Shown here piece after piece: positions 1 to 5,906 of a DNA stretch of 10,177 nt (its first letter is position 1; each line of letters starts with the position of its first letter). Location of the stretch: NCBI GenBank assembly GCA_003662535.1, contig QMYG01000017.1, positions 1 to 10,177 of the forward strand, in the 5' to 3' direction. The stretch comes from Candidatus Bathyarchaeota archaeon. Lineage in GTDB: Archaea; Thermoproteota; Bathyarchaeia; EX4484-135; B24-G1. The notes under the pieces are model-generated. The model was not told the origin of the DNA and ran no database searches. It saw only the letters and a list, made by a program, of their open reading frames with translations. The position numbers and the translations under genes were made by a program.

Positions 1-1
1 A

Positions 2-643
2 CAGTCAGGCCCCTTCCTAACGCAGACAAAAGCAGGCTCAATGCGAACCTTCACAGCACAAACCCTAGTCCTCACGCAAGTCGCCTTCCAAGTGGCGGAA
101 ATGCGTGGAAAACTATCCCACACAGAAGCAGAAGAACTCCAAAAAGGCCTAAAACAGATTCCAAAACTCATGGCAGAGATAATAGAGGGACAGAGGGAGA
201 AAATCATGCAGATAGCAGAGAAATACAGGGACAGCCGCACCTTCTTCGTGCTTGGTCGTGGGGCAAGCTCAGCAACAGCGAGGGAAGGATGCCTAAAACT
301 CCTAGAGCTAGCCAGAGTAGCCGCCATCGCCTACCCAGCGGGAGAATCCAAACACGGCCCAATAAGCCTCGTGGAGGAGGGCTTCCCAGTCATATTCCTC
401 TGCCCAAAAGACGAAACACACGAAACAATACTAGGAAACATCGAGGAGATGAAAGCCAGAGGAGCAAAAATAATCGCCATAGCCGAGAGAGGAGACGAAG
501 AAGTCGCAAACATGGCCGACGACCTAATAGAAATGCCGAAAAAGATACACCCAAGCCTAACACCACCCCTCTACGCAATACCACTCCAGCTCCTCGCCTA
601 CTACAGCGCAACAGCCAGAGGAGTGAACCCTGACGGGTGCTAA
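2..643 (+). CDS. SIS-domain sugar-phosphate isomerase, GlmS-like C-terminal half (5' end outside window)
   Basis: The reading frame is open from the first bases, so the start lies upstream; the ATG at 41 is internal, because the residues before it (TKAGSMRTFTAQ) already match the STKAFTAQ segment of the first SIS domain of GlmS. A second SIS domain follows, with LGRGASSATAREGCLKL and the GESKHGP motif that in GlmS lies at the sugar-phosphate site. The family interconverts or aminates phosphosugars in the cytoplasm; GlmS itself makes glucosamine-6-phosphate from fructose-6-phosphate. What is odd is the end: the protein stops at GVNPDGC, about where GlmS continues with the PRNLAKSVTVE-type tail. 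That tail carries the lysine that opens the sugar ring (Lys603 in E. coli). No continuation of the tail appears in the other two frames. It may be a GlmS relative with another substrate or a GlmS with a lost tail; whether a glutaminase domain exists cannot be seen. Wobble positions are rich in A and C, unlike the next genes. Confidence 0.85.
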   Translation, partial: QSGPFLTQTKAGSMRTFTAQTLVLTQVAFQVAEMRGKLSHTEAEELQKGLKQIPKLMAEIIEGQREKIMQIAEKYRDSRTFFVLGRGASSATAREGCLKLLELARVAAIAYPAGESKHGPISLVEEGFPVIFLCPKDETHETILGNIEEMKARGAKIIAIAERGDEEVANMADDLIEMPKKIHPSLTPPLYAIPLQLLAYYSATARGVNPDGC

Positions 644-822
644 AGCTCAATCAGCAAACTACATTCAATAAATGCATCATAGTAATATCTGAAAGTGTTG
701 AGTTTTAAATACCGATAATATTATTTTCCCTGAGTGTGCGGGGTTTGAATTGTGTTGGAGATAACTATTTATGTGTTTCGATGTCTATAGTTTATCATAA
801 TGGTTTGTTTGGAGGTTTGGCT
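644..822 (+). promoter_or_regulatory. AT-rich intergenic promoter region ahead of the winged-helix operon
   Basis: The stretch holds a good TATA box, TTTTAAATA at 703-711, which predicts a transcript start near 733-736. Just after it is a 10-bp AT palindrome, ATAATATTAT (715-724). A second weaker TATA-like element, AACTATTTA around 763-771, would place a start near 795. No clear T-rich terminator for the upstream gene is visible apart from short T runs near 703-706 and 724-727. The segment 750-810 is T-rich and reads poorly as protein, so I treat it as leader although it is open in frame with the next gene. Confidence 0.55.
811..816 (+). promoter_or_regulatory. Ribosome-binding site GGAGGT deciding the start of the first winged-helix gene
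   Basis: GGAGGT ends 6 nt before the TTG at 823. The same spacing is seen for herA2 (GGAGGT, 6 nt, GTG) and mre11 (GGAGGTG, 6 nt, GTG). Neither alternative start (ATG 781, GTG 736) has a Shine-Dalgarno sequence at normal distance. It could also be a chance Gly-Gly codon pair if translation begins upstream. Confidence 0.5.
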
Positions 823-1293
823 TTGGGGAGGGTTGCTGTCCGCATTAAGGCTCCCTTCGGAGAGCTGGTTGTTGAGGGGGCGAACGCTCAGGAGCTTTTG
901 GAGCTTCTGCGGAGTATGCCTCCGCAGTTTATGGGGGAACTTGAGGGACTTATTGCTTCTAGGCTTGCCCCGCCTATCCAGCTGAAGCTTAGGGGGTTGG
1001 TTGAATACACGACTCAGGGGCCGATTGTTGTCGCTAAGAAGGAGAATCTCACGCACTACGAGGCTATTGGACTCATTCTCTACGCTTCTGAGGACATGTC
1101 TGGGACTCCTTCGAGGATTTCCCGCCTTCTCGAGGCCAGTGGAATTAAGTGCGTTGTTCCTGCTAGGTTGAATGAGATGCATAAGAGGGGCTGGGTGTTT
1201 AAGCCTGACCCAGCTAAGAGCCAGTGGAAGCTTACGGCGCAGGGGGTTAGGTGGATTGAGGACGAGGTTCTCCCTAAGATTCAGTCAGGCTAG
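823..1293 (+). CDS. Archaeal winged-helix protein with N-terminal beta-strand domain (paralogue A)
   Basis: The protein starts with a short two-strand segment (VAVRIKAPFGELVVEG) followed by a helical region, a middle strand segment (LRGLVEYTTQGPIVVAK) and a C-terminal winged-helix-like part (roughly the last 90 residues) ending in WIEDEVLPKI. It aligns end to end with the next gene (GLVxxTxxGPxVV, GWV, LPKI in register), so the two are paralogues. The family is familiar to me as unnamed archaeal proteins; a DNA-binding or regulatory role is inferred from the winged helix only. I place the start at TTG 823 because of the GGAGGT site and because the homologous strand then begins near residue 3, as in the paralogue. 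ATG 781 (14 residues longer) and GTG 736 (29 longer, possibly leaderless) remain possible. It lies 20 bp before the next gene, probably one operon. Confidence 0.75.
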   Translation: MGRVAVRIKAPFGELVVEGANAQELLELLRSMPPQFMGELEGLIASRLAPPIQLKLRGLVEYTTQGPIVVAKKENLTHYEAIGLILYASEDMSGTPSRISRLLEASGIKCVVPARLNEMHKRGWVFKPDPAKSQWKLTAQGVRWIEDEVLPKIQSG

Positions 1294-1313
1294 AGGGGGA
1301 GGCGTGGTAGGTA

Positions 1314-1826
1314 GTGAGTGAGGAGACTCCCATAGTTGTTCATATAAAGTATGGTGGTTTGGAGCAGACGTTCACTGGGAGCTTGGAGGAGGTCTGGATA
1401 AGCATAAACCGCTTTTTCAGCCAGTTCATTCCGACCTTTACGATAGCCCAGCGTTTAACTGTGGCTGTAGACTTAGCTGAACTCGCTAAGCAACTTGAGG
1501 GGCTCGTTATACTGACATCTAAGGGCCCCGAGGTCATCGTGAATAGGAAGAGGCTTTCTGATAGGGATTACCTGATGCTCTGTCTCGTCTCCGCTCATCT
1601 GGGCTATCACATGGGCCTCCTAGATTTTGGTAGCTTGACTAGGGACGAGCTTCAGCGTAGATTGGGGAAGACTGCGAAGATAACCTCTACTAGGCTGAGT
1701 GAGTTGATTCGTCGGGGTTGGGTTGAGCGTGTTGATGAGGATAGGTTTCAAATCACCAAGATTGGTTTGTGGCGGTTTGTGGAGGAGCGTCTTCCAAAGA
1801 TTCGGGGTGCGAAGGGGGAGAGATAG
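1314..1826 (+). CDS. Archaeal winged-helix protein with N-terminal beta-strand domain (paralogue B)
   Basis: At 170 residues it has the complete family layout. N-terminal strands IVVHIKYGGLEQTFTG lead into a helix (SLEEVWISINRFFSQ). A central region, QLEGLVILTSKGPEVIV, is followed by a helical part and a C-terminal winged helix with LGKTAKITSTRLSELIRRGWVERV, where the recognition helix would lie around TSTRLSELI. The chain ends FVEERLPKIRG. The GTG at 1314 is the first possible start, since an in-frame TAG sits 6 nt before it; GGAGG at 1298-1302 is 11 nt away. Proteins of this style are common and unnamed in Thermoproteota. A role as transcription regulator or DNA-bound adaptor is inference. 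Its last 74 bp overlap the 3' end of the opposite-strand gene at 1753-2262, so the two mRNAs would be complementary there. Confidence 0.8.
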   Translation: MSEETPIVVHIKYGGLEQTFTGSLEEVWISINRFFSQFIPTFTIAQRLTVAVDLAELAKQLEGLVILTSKGPEVIVNRKRLSDRDYLMLCLVSAHLGYHMGLLDFGSLTRDELQRRLGKTAKITSTRLSELIRRGWVERVDEDRFQITKIGLWRFVEERLPKIRGAKGER

Positions 1827-2262
1827 CGGGTTCCTTTCTCTCTGTTTCTGTTATTGTTGGTATTTGTGCTGTTGGTGGGGGCCTCTTCTGGATATACCTG
1901 TATCTTCTCGGCTTCCCCTTCCTGTGGAGTATGCCCTCCCTGACTAGGTCTAGTAGTGCGTGTGCTACGGCTGTTCTGTCGTAGTGGTAGCCACGCCTAG
2001 CCAACTCCTCATGCACTTCCCCGAGGCCTCTGCCGACTGCGAACCAGCCCTCCCGCCACAGCTCCTGAATAAGCCCCTTACAGGTTTGGGCCTTCGGTGT
2101 AGGTAGACTTTTTAGGCCTGTCGTGGTGGATGTTGCTTTTAGTGCGGCTGAGAGAACCTTTTCGACGCTTGTCTCTATTTGGTCTTCTTCTGCTTCGATT
2201 TCAAACTCCATGTCTGCTAGCCTGACGGTTATCCTGACTTTGCGTTTTTCCTCTTTGTTCAT
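1753..2262 (-). CDS. Winged-helix DNA-binding protein, candidate regulator of the divergent nurA1-herA1 pair
   Basis: The start is the ATG at 2262-2260, preceded at 7 nt by GGAGG (2270-2274), rather than the ATG 16 codons upstream, which has no such site. The 169-residue product has three parts. An N-terminal strand pair (VRITVRLADMEFEIEAEED, residues 9-27) resembles the N-termini of the two neighbouring paralogues. A basic winged-helix-like domain covers about residues 58-116 (helices LIQELWREGWF, GEVHEELARRGYHYD, TAVAHALLDLVREG, then a wing RKGKPRRYRYIQK). A Pro/Ser/Thr-rich, probably disordered tail fills the last 40 residues. The tail is the part that overlaps the convergent gene. Its promoter faces away from nurA1 and carries a perfect inverted repeat at the expected transcript start, so autoregulation and control of nurA1-herA1 are attractive but unproven. 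Confidence 0.75.
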   Translation of the reverse strand: MNKEEKRKVRITVRLADMEFEIEAEEDQIETSVEKVLSAALKATSTTTGLKSLPTPKAQTCKGLIQELWREGWFAVGRGLGEVHEELARRGYHYDRTAVAHALLDLVREGILHRKGKPRRYRYIQKRPPPTAQIPTITETERKEPAISPPSHPESLEDAPPQTATNQSW

Positions 2263-2362
2263 GGGTGGGCCTCCGTGTTTATTGTTGTTGTGCATGTTGA
2301 AATTGCACAATACTTATATACTGCAAGAACTATACACTTATCACGGATATTGGTGAAGGCTA
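2263..2362. promoter_or_regulatory. Divergent promoter region between winged-helix gene and nurA1-herA1
   Basis: A single AT-rich element, CTTATATACT around 2313-2322, can be read as a TATA box in both directions: TATATAAG on the minus strand and CTTATATA on the plus strand. Read rightward it predicts a transcript start near 2342 and a leader of about 20 nt carrying GGTGA (2352-2356), 6 nt before the TTG of nurA1. Read leftward it predicts a start near 2289 and a leader of about 27 nt with GGAGG before the ATG at 2262. A second minus-strand candidate, GTGTATAG (2330-2337), is also present. Confidence 0.6.
2288..2310. promoter_or_regulatory. Candidate operator: perfect 7-bp inverted repeat TTGTGCA-N9-TGCACAA
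   Basis: TTGTGCA at 2288-2294 and its exact reverse complement TGCACAA at 2304-2310 are separated by 9 bp, so the half-site centres are 16 bp apart. The repeat sits 2 bp from the TATA element and covers the predicted minus-strand transcript start. A third half-site, TGCACAA, occurs at 2368-2374, two codons after the nurA1 start. This is the arrangement expected of an autoregulated repressor binding as a dimer. The binding protein is not identified by the sequence; the adjacent winged-helix product is the natural candidate. Confidence 0.5.
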
Positions 2363-3439
2363 TTGACTGCACAATTAAACTATGGTTCAACACCAACATA
2401 TAGCTTTCCCTCAGCCGAGCTGGTGCCCCCTGAGAAGTTTATAGAGCTTAGCCTAGAAACGCTCAGCAACCTAAATGGCAGTCTACGCCCAATACTTGAC
2501 CCGTTGGAGGCTCAGGTAGACGGGCTTATGGAGGAGCCTCCGCTTGAACTCGCTAAGCCTGAACTTAGGGCGATTCCGCTCTCTCCTTTGAGAGAGAAGT
2601 GCGTAGTGGTGGCTTCCGATTCTTCAAGCATCAAGATAGGCGAGACGAGGCAGGGTGTCTTGTGCGCGATTCGTGGTGCCATCGTCTGGAGACAGGGAGA
2701 TAAATACCGCTATTTGCGTGTCGGGCCCCTACCCTACCACTTGACCTACGAGTCTGGGGCTAGGCTTTTGAGGAGGCTTCAGAGGAGATATTTGGGGGTT
2801 TCTGGAAGCCTCAACACGCAGAACAGCTCCACCATGCAGATTCAGCTCTCCGCAATTCTGGACTATTGGCTCCAGCTGAGCGCCTGCCGGATGTTTGACT
2901 ACAGCGTGGTTCTTCGTGATGGCTCCCTCACGGCTAGGCGTGGAGACGCCCTCGGAAACGCCCTACAAAAACTTCTGGACACGGCTAGGGGGCAGGGAAA
3001 CACCGTCTTAGGGCTTTCTAAGGAGAGCCGCCTCAGGCTTAACGGATACAGAATCAGCGACCTCACCAGCTCCTGCAGACCCCCCTACCTCTTAGAACTT
3101 AAAGGCCTAAAGCCCAGCAGACAGCTCAGACTCCTCGGCAGAGTCTACCTAGCTAGGCTCGGGCTTGAACCCTACACCTTCAGGCTAGACATAGACGCAG
3201 GCCTCGACGAACACGTAGGCGTAGACGCTGTTCGTAGGCTCCTACACAACGACACGATTGTCCAAGGCTATCCGGAGACCCTCAGGCTTGCGCACATACT
3301 CTCAACCTTCACGGCTGCGGAGGTCATCGCCCTTCAGCGCTATGTCTGCAAAAGATGCGGGTTGGAGATTCTCCCGAGGCCTAGCATAAGGCGGCTGCTT
3401 TTTGGGCCTTACGGGACGGGCTGGGAGGGGGTTGCATGA
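2363..3439 (+). CDS. nurA: NurA-family 5'-3' nuclease, short divergent copy (NurA1)
   Basis: NurA is a metal-dependent single- and double-strand DNA nuclease that works inside the HerA translocase during end resection. The NurA fold motifs are present in order: the first catalytic Asp in VVVASDSSS (D86), LRDGSL (D186), GLSKESRL (K220), RLDID (D275, D277) and the last motif GYPETLRLAH with Y303 and H311. The acidic residue expected between D86 and D186 is not obvious; D167 is the only nearby candidate. A CKRC motif (C329, C332) follows the last motif and is not a usual NurA feature. The start is TTG 2363, supported by GGTGA 6 nt upstream. The stop overlaps the herA1 start in an ATGA, so the two are translationally coupled. 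At 358 residues it is shorter and much diverged from the second NurA here. The family call is firm, activity less so. Confidence 0.82.
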   Translation: MTAQLNYGSTPTYSFPSAELVPPEKFIELSLETLSNLNGSLRPILDPLEAQVDGLMEEPPLELAKPELRAIPLSPLREKCVVVASDSSSIKIGETRQGVLCAIRGAIVWRQGDKYRYLRVGPLPYHLTYESGARLLRRLQRRYLGVSGSLNTQNSSTMQIQLSAILDYWLQLSACRMFDYSVVLRDGSLTARRGDALGNALQKLLDTARGQGNTVLGLSKESRLRLNGYRISDLTSSCRPPYLLELKGLKPSRQLRLLGRVYLARLGLEPYTFRLDIDAGLDEHVGVDAVRRLLHNDTIVQGYPETLRLAHILSTFTAAEVIALQRYVCKRCGLEILPRPSIRRLLFGPYGTGWEGVA

Positions 3440-4923
3440 GGCTTTACAAGAAGGAGGGGGACACCCTAAAAATCCTGTGTTTTCCCGGCGAGGAGGTGGA
3501 GAAGGGCGACTACCTAGCCATTGAGGAGGATGGGAGGTGCCTGCTCGTTCAGGTAATCGACACGCAGTTCGCCAACATACCGGGCATGCTCGAAGAACTC
3601 CTGAGAGACCTGGCCATAAGGGATGTGGCTGAGGGTGAGGACGTAGACGCCTTGGACGTTGGCTCGCACTTGGCGTATATTCAGGATGCACGCCTGCTCG
3701 TCTGTAAGGTTCGTGGCGCCCTTAAGGCTGGGAGGCCGACCGTAGAGAGGTGGCTTCCCTCGAGGGTCCACTCAAAAATTAGGTCTCTGAAGCTCTCAGA
3801 ACTGCTCGACATCCTCGGCTTGCCCGGAGAACTCCCAATAGAGCTTGGTTGGGGGAGGGATGGCTCCCACGTCTCGATAGACGCTAAGGACTTAGACGGA
3901 CGCCTAAACATAATTACTGGGAAGAAAGGGACGGGGAAGTCGCATCTGTCTAAGCTTTTGGCGCTCGGTTTGGTTGATTACGGGGCGACAGTCGTCATTC
4001 TGGATTTGAACGGCGAATACGTGAATCTCGGCTACACCCCTGAGGGCGAGAAAAACGAGTATTACGACAGGATAGTCGTGCTGAGGCCTGGGGGAAACTT
4101 CCGGGTTTCCCTAGCACAGACCAGCCTGAAGATAATCATGGGCATTCTGGTCCACACCTTCGGGCTTCCGGGCACATCGGCGAGGGAGTTTAGGCGTATC
4201 TGGAGCCACCTAAAGGCACAGAACAACCTCAGCATGAAGGCCTTGGGAGAAGCCATAAGAGTTTGGAAATGCAACGAACTCGTGAGGGATGCCCTCTACT
4301 CACGCTACTACGCATTGGTAAGCTCTGGGTTCTTCACGGACGATGACGGAGAGGCTGTAGACTTGGCTGATGTTTTGAAGAGGCTTGATGGCGGCGGCCT
4401 CCTCATAGTAAACCTAAGGGACCTCTCACCCTCGCATAGGCGTATGGTCGTCGAATACGTGCTTGAGAAGCTGGTTGAACTCCTTTCCAGCTGGGATTCT
4501 GGGGCGATTTTCCTTTTCGCTGAGGAGGCGCACCTCTACATGAGGGAGACCTACTGGGATGATGTAATCACGAGGATGAGGCACCTAGGCGTGTTCACGA
4601 CGTTCATAACGAACCAGCCTGACAGCCTAGGGGAAAACGTCTACCGTCAGGCGGACAACATTTTCCTCTTCAACTTCACGAATCAGCGGGACTTAGAGAT
4701 GGTTTCCAGAGCTTCGAGCATAGATGCGGAGACCGTCAAGCTCATCGCCAATGAGCTTCCCCCACACCACTGCCTGATTCTCGGCTACGTTGTAAGAGAC
4801 CACCCTGTGGTTGTGAAGGTTAGGGCGCTCAACGTGCAGACAATGGGCAGAACTAGGCTCTTCTTTGCCTCCATGCCTATCGTGAGAGCAGCTCGCTCCA
4901 GTGCCTCTCAACGAGCTTCCTGA
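3436..4923 (+). CDS. herA: HerA-like hexameric DNA translocase ATPase (HerA1)
   Basis: This is a FtsK/HerA-type motor. The first ~60 residues form a HAS-barrel-like strand domain (FPGEEVEKGDYLAIEED). Walker A is GKKGTGKS at 162-169, followed by VVILDLNGEY. Walker B is AIFLFAEEAH at 357-366. A NxRD motif (N416, R418, D419) lies where HerA has its NPxDQ segment. The sensor segment reads ITNQP (391-395) where HerA proteins usually have ISQRP, and the SQCN segment is not recognisable. With 495 residues it is shorter than the second HerA. HerA hexamers translocate on DNA and activate NurA; the ATGA overlap with nurA1 indicates a dedicated partner. GGGAGGGG just before the ATG is a strong ribosome-binding site. 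The last 47 bp are antisense to the Nudix gene. The ATPase should be active from the intact Walker motifs; which DNA process it serves is not known. Confidence 0.87.
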   Translation: MRLYKKEGDTLKILCFPGEEVEKGDYLAIEEDGRCLLVQVIDTQFANIPGMLEELLRDLAIRDVAEGEDVDALDVGSHLAYIQDARLLVCKVRGALKAGRPTVERWLPSRVHSKIRSLKLSELLDILGLPGELPIELGWGRDGSHVSIDAKDLDGRLNIITGKKGTGKSHLSKLLALGLVDYGATVVILDLNGEYVNLGYTPEGEKNEYYDRIVVLRPGGNFRVSLAQTSLKIIMGILVHTFGLPGTSAREFRRIWSHLKAQNNLSMKALGEAIRVWKCNELVRDALYSRYYALVSSGFFTDDDGEAVDLADVLKRLDGGGLLIVNLRDLSPSHRRMVVEYVLEKLVELLSSWDSGAIFLFAEEAHLYMRETYWDDVITRMRHLGVFTTFITNQPDSLGENVYRQADNIFLFNFTNQRDLEMVSRASSIDAETVKLIANELPPHHCLILGYVVRDHPVVVKVRALNVQTMGRTRLFFASMPIVRAARSSASQRAS

Positions 4924-5311
4924 GGCTTTGCGTTATCTCGTAGTTTTCCAACTCTCTTAGCGGAATCCACCTGACTTCTGAGGCGTCCTCGCCTGGCCTC
5001 AGCTCTCCGCCCGTTGGATGAGCCAAATAGTCCAGAATCACGTAGTGGAAGCGTATCCTGCCCTTGCTGTCCCGCCTGACAACCTCGACAACGTCTAGCA
5101 GCCCGTCTACCTCTATTTCCAGCCCGCACTCCTCACGAACCTCACGCCTAACAGCGTCTACCAAGCTTTCGCCAAGCTCCACGACGCCTCCGGGCGGGCT
5201 CCACTTGCCACGAGCCGGCTCGTTCGCACGCTTAACGAGCAAAATTTCACCGTTATCGACGATAATCGCCGCCACAGCCAAAACTGGAAGCGAGGGGTAC
5301 TCCCTACCCAA
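4877..5311 (-). CDS. Nudix hydrolase
   Basis: The 144-residue protein is a single Nudix domain. The Nudix box GVVELGES...REVREECGL (about residues 42-64) has the full Gx5Ex7REUxEExGU pattern, so the metal-binding glutamates are intact. It is preceded by the typical strand VAAIIVDNGEILLVKRANEP and the GKWSPPGG approach. Nudix enzymes hydrolyse nucleoside diphosphates linked to another group: oxidised dNTPs, ADP-ribose, NADH, dinucleoside polyphosphates or sugar nucleotides. Here the substrate cannot be read from sequence; the shape is that of small MutT/ADP-ribose-type members. The start is TTG (5311-5309), with a GGTGTGAT element 3 nt upstream. Nucleotide-pool cleaning would fit beside repair genes, but the gene is convergent to herA1 and divergent from the next gene, so it has its own promoter. 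Confidence 0.9.
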   Translation of the reverse strand: MGREYPSLPVLAVAAIIVDNGEILLVKRANEPARGKWSPPGGVVELGESLVDAVRREVREECGLEIEVDGLLDVVEVVRRDSKGRIRFHYVILDYLAHPTGGELRPGEDASEVRWIPLRELENYEITQSLRKLVERHWSELLSR

Positions 5312-5417
5312 CCCATCACACCAAACTCTAAACCCGTCTTAAATCCCTGTTAAGCCTTTAGGTTTACCCTTTATATGCTGCATGAATGCTGCAGCGACGA
5401 AGTTATCAGAAAGTTAA
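5312..5417. promoter_or_regulatory. Divergent promoter region between Nudix gene and the 5418 gene
   Basis: Rightward, TTTATAT at 5370-5376 is a clear TATA box that predicts a transcript start near 5400, 18 nt before the TTG at 5418. Leftward, ATTTAAG on the minus strand (about 5337-5344) is a weaker TATA candidate that would give a nearly leaderless transcript for the Nudix gene. A palindrome directly follows the rightward TATA box. Confidence 0.5.
5377..5395. promoter_or_regulatory. Candidate operator GCTGCA-N7-TGCAGC directly downstream of a TATA box
   Basis: GCTGCA (5377-5382) and TGCAGC (5390-5395) form a perfect 6-bp inverted repeat with a 7-bp spacer, half-site centres 13 bp apart. 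The same stretch holds a direct repeat ATGCTGCA at 5375-5382 and 5386-5393, offset by 11 bp, about one helical turn. It lies between the TATA box and the predicted transcript start, where a bound protein would block RNA polymerase. Both half-sites contain TGCA, as in the repeat at 2288-2310. Confidence 0.4.
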
Positions 5418-5906
5418 TTGGAAGATTTATATGATTTAGTGGTTGAAAATGGTAAGTGGTTGATGCATATGGGTAAAGCGGTGAGTCAGGCTTTTATAAG
5501 TTCGGTTCTCTTTGGCGTGAATAAGGGCCTAGACATGGTTATGACCGTTAAGGGTGGAAGCATTATATGCAGGTGCATTGCGAAGGGGATGTTTGAGTTC
5601 CTTGAGAGCAGGGGGCTTGCACGGCCGAGCATGACGGATGAGGAGCTTAGAGACCTGCTAATTAACAAGTTGGGACTTGCTGAGGATGTTGAGATAGCTG
5701 AGAAGGACGAAAAGCTCTTTGTTAAGGTTTTCCACCCAACACTAACGGATTTCCTCGAGGAAATAATGAAGAAGAAGGTCCCGCTCGTTATGTGTCCATA
5801 TATAGCCACATTAATTGAGGTCTACTCTCAAAGGGGTGTTAATCTAGCTTTACATGATGCCATACAGAGAGAGTATGGGATTGACCTTGTTTTCGTAAAG
5901 AAATAG
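5418..5906 (+). CDS. Small conserved-looking archaeal protein of unknown function, possibly V4R-like
   Basis: I do not recognise this 162-residue protein with certainty. It is soluble, mixed alpha/beta, with no signal peptide or membrane span. Three cysteines stand out: C51 and C53 in a GGSIICRCIAKG segment, and C126 in VMCPYIATLIEVYSQRG. The last segment, followed by a strand at the C-terminus (IDLVFVKK), is reminiscent of the CP-x-aromatic turn in V4R-type small-molecule or metal-binding domains, but that is a weak impression. The TTG at 5418 was chosen because it sits 18 nt after the predicted transcript start; no Shine-Dalgarno sequence is seen, and ATG 5463 or 5469 would shorten the protein by 15 or 17 residues. 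It has its own promoter with a palindrome and lies 71 bp before nurA2, so some nurA2 transcripts may read through from it. Confidence 0.6.
   Translation: MEDLYDLVVENGKWLMHMGKAVSQAFISSVLFGVNKGLDMVMTVKGGSIICRCIAKGMFEFLESRGLARPSMTDEELRDLLINKLGLAEDVEIAEKDEKLFVKVFHPTLTDFLEEIMKKKVPLVMCPYIATLIEVYSQRGVNLALHDAIQREYGIDLVFVKK

Noticed and set aside
289..650. Open frames in other registers over the SIS gene (plus 289-633, minus 331-513 and 390-650)
   Set aside because: Their products are Arg/Ser/Pro- or Leu/Arg-rich low-complexity shadows, while the SIS frame has clear conserved motifs over the same bases.
631..700. Frameshift that would restore a normal GlmS tail
   Set aside because: Both other frames past 631 were read; neither gives a PRNLAK-like sequence.
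1723..2356. Plus-strand open frames opposite the minus-strand winged-helix gene (1723-1947, 1769-1984, 2123-2356)
   Set aside because: Cys/Leu/Ser-rich shadows; the minus frame has a ribosome-binding site, promoter and winged-helix pattern.
5064..5342. Plus-strand open frame opposite the Nudix gene
   Set aside because: The product is Ser/Thr-rich without a fold pattern; the minus strand encodes an intact Nudix box.
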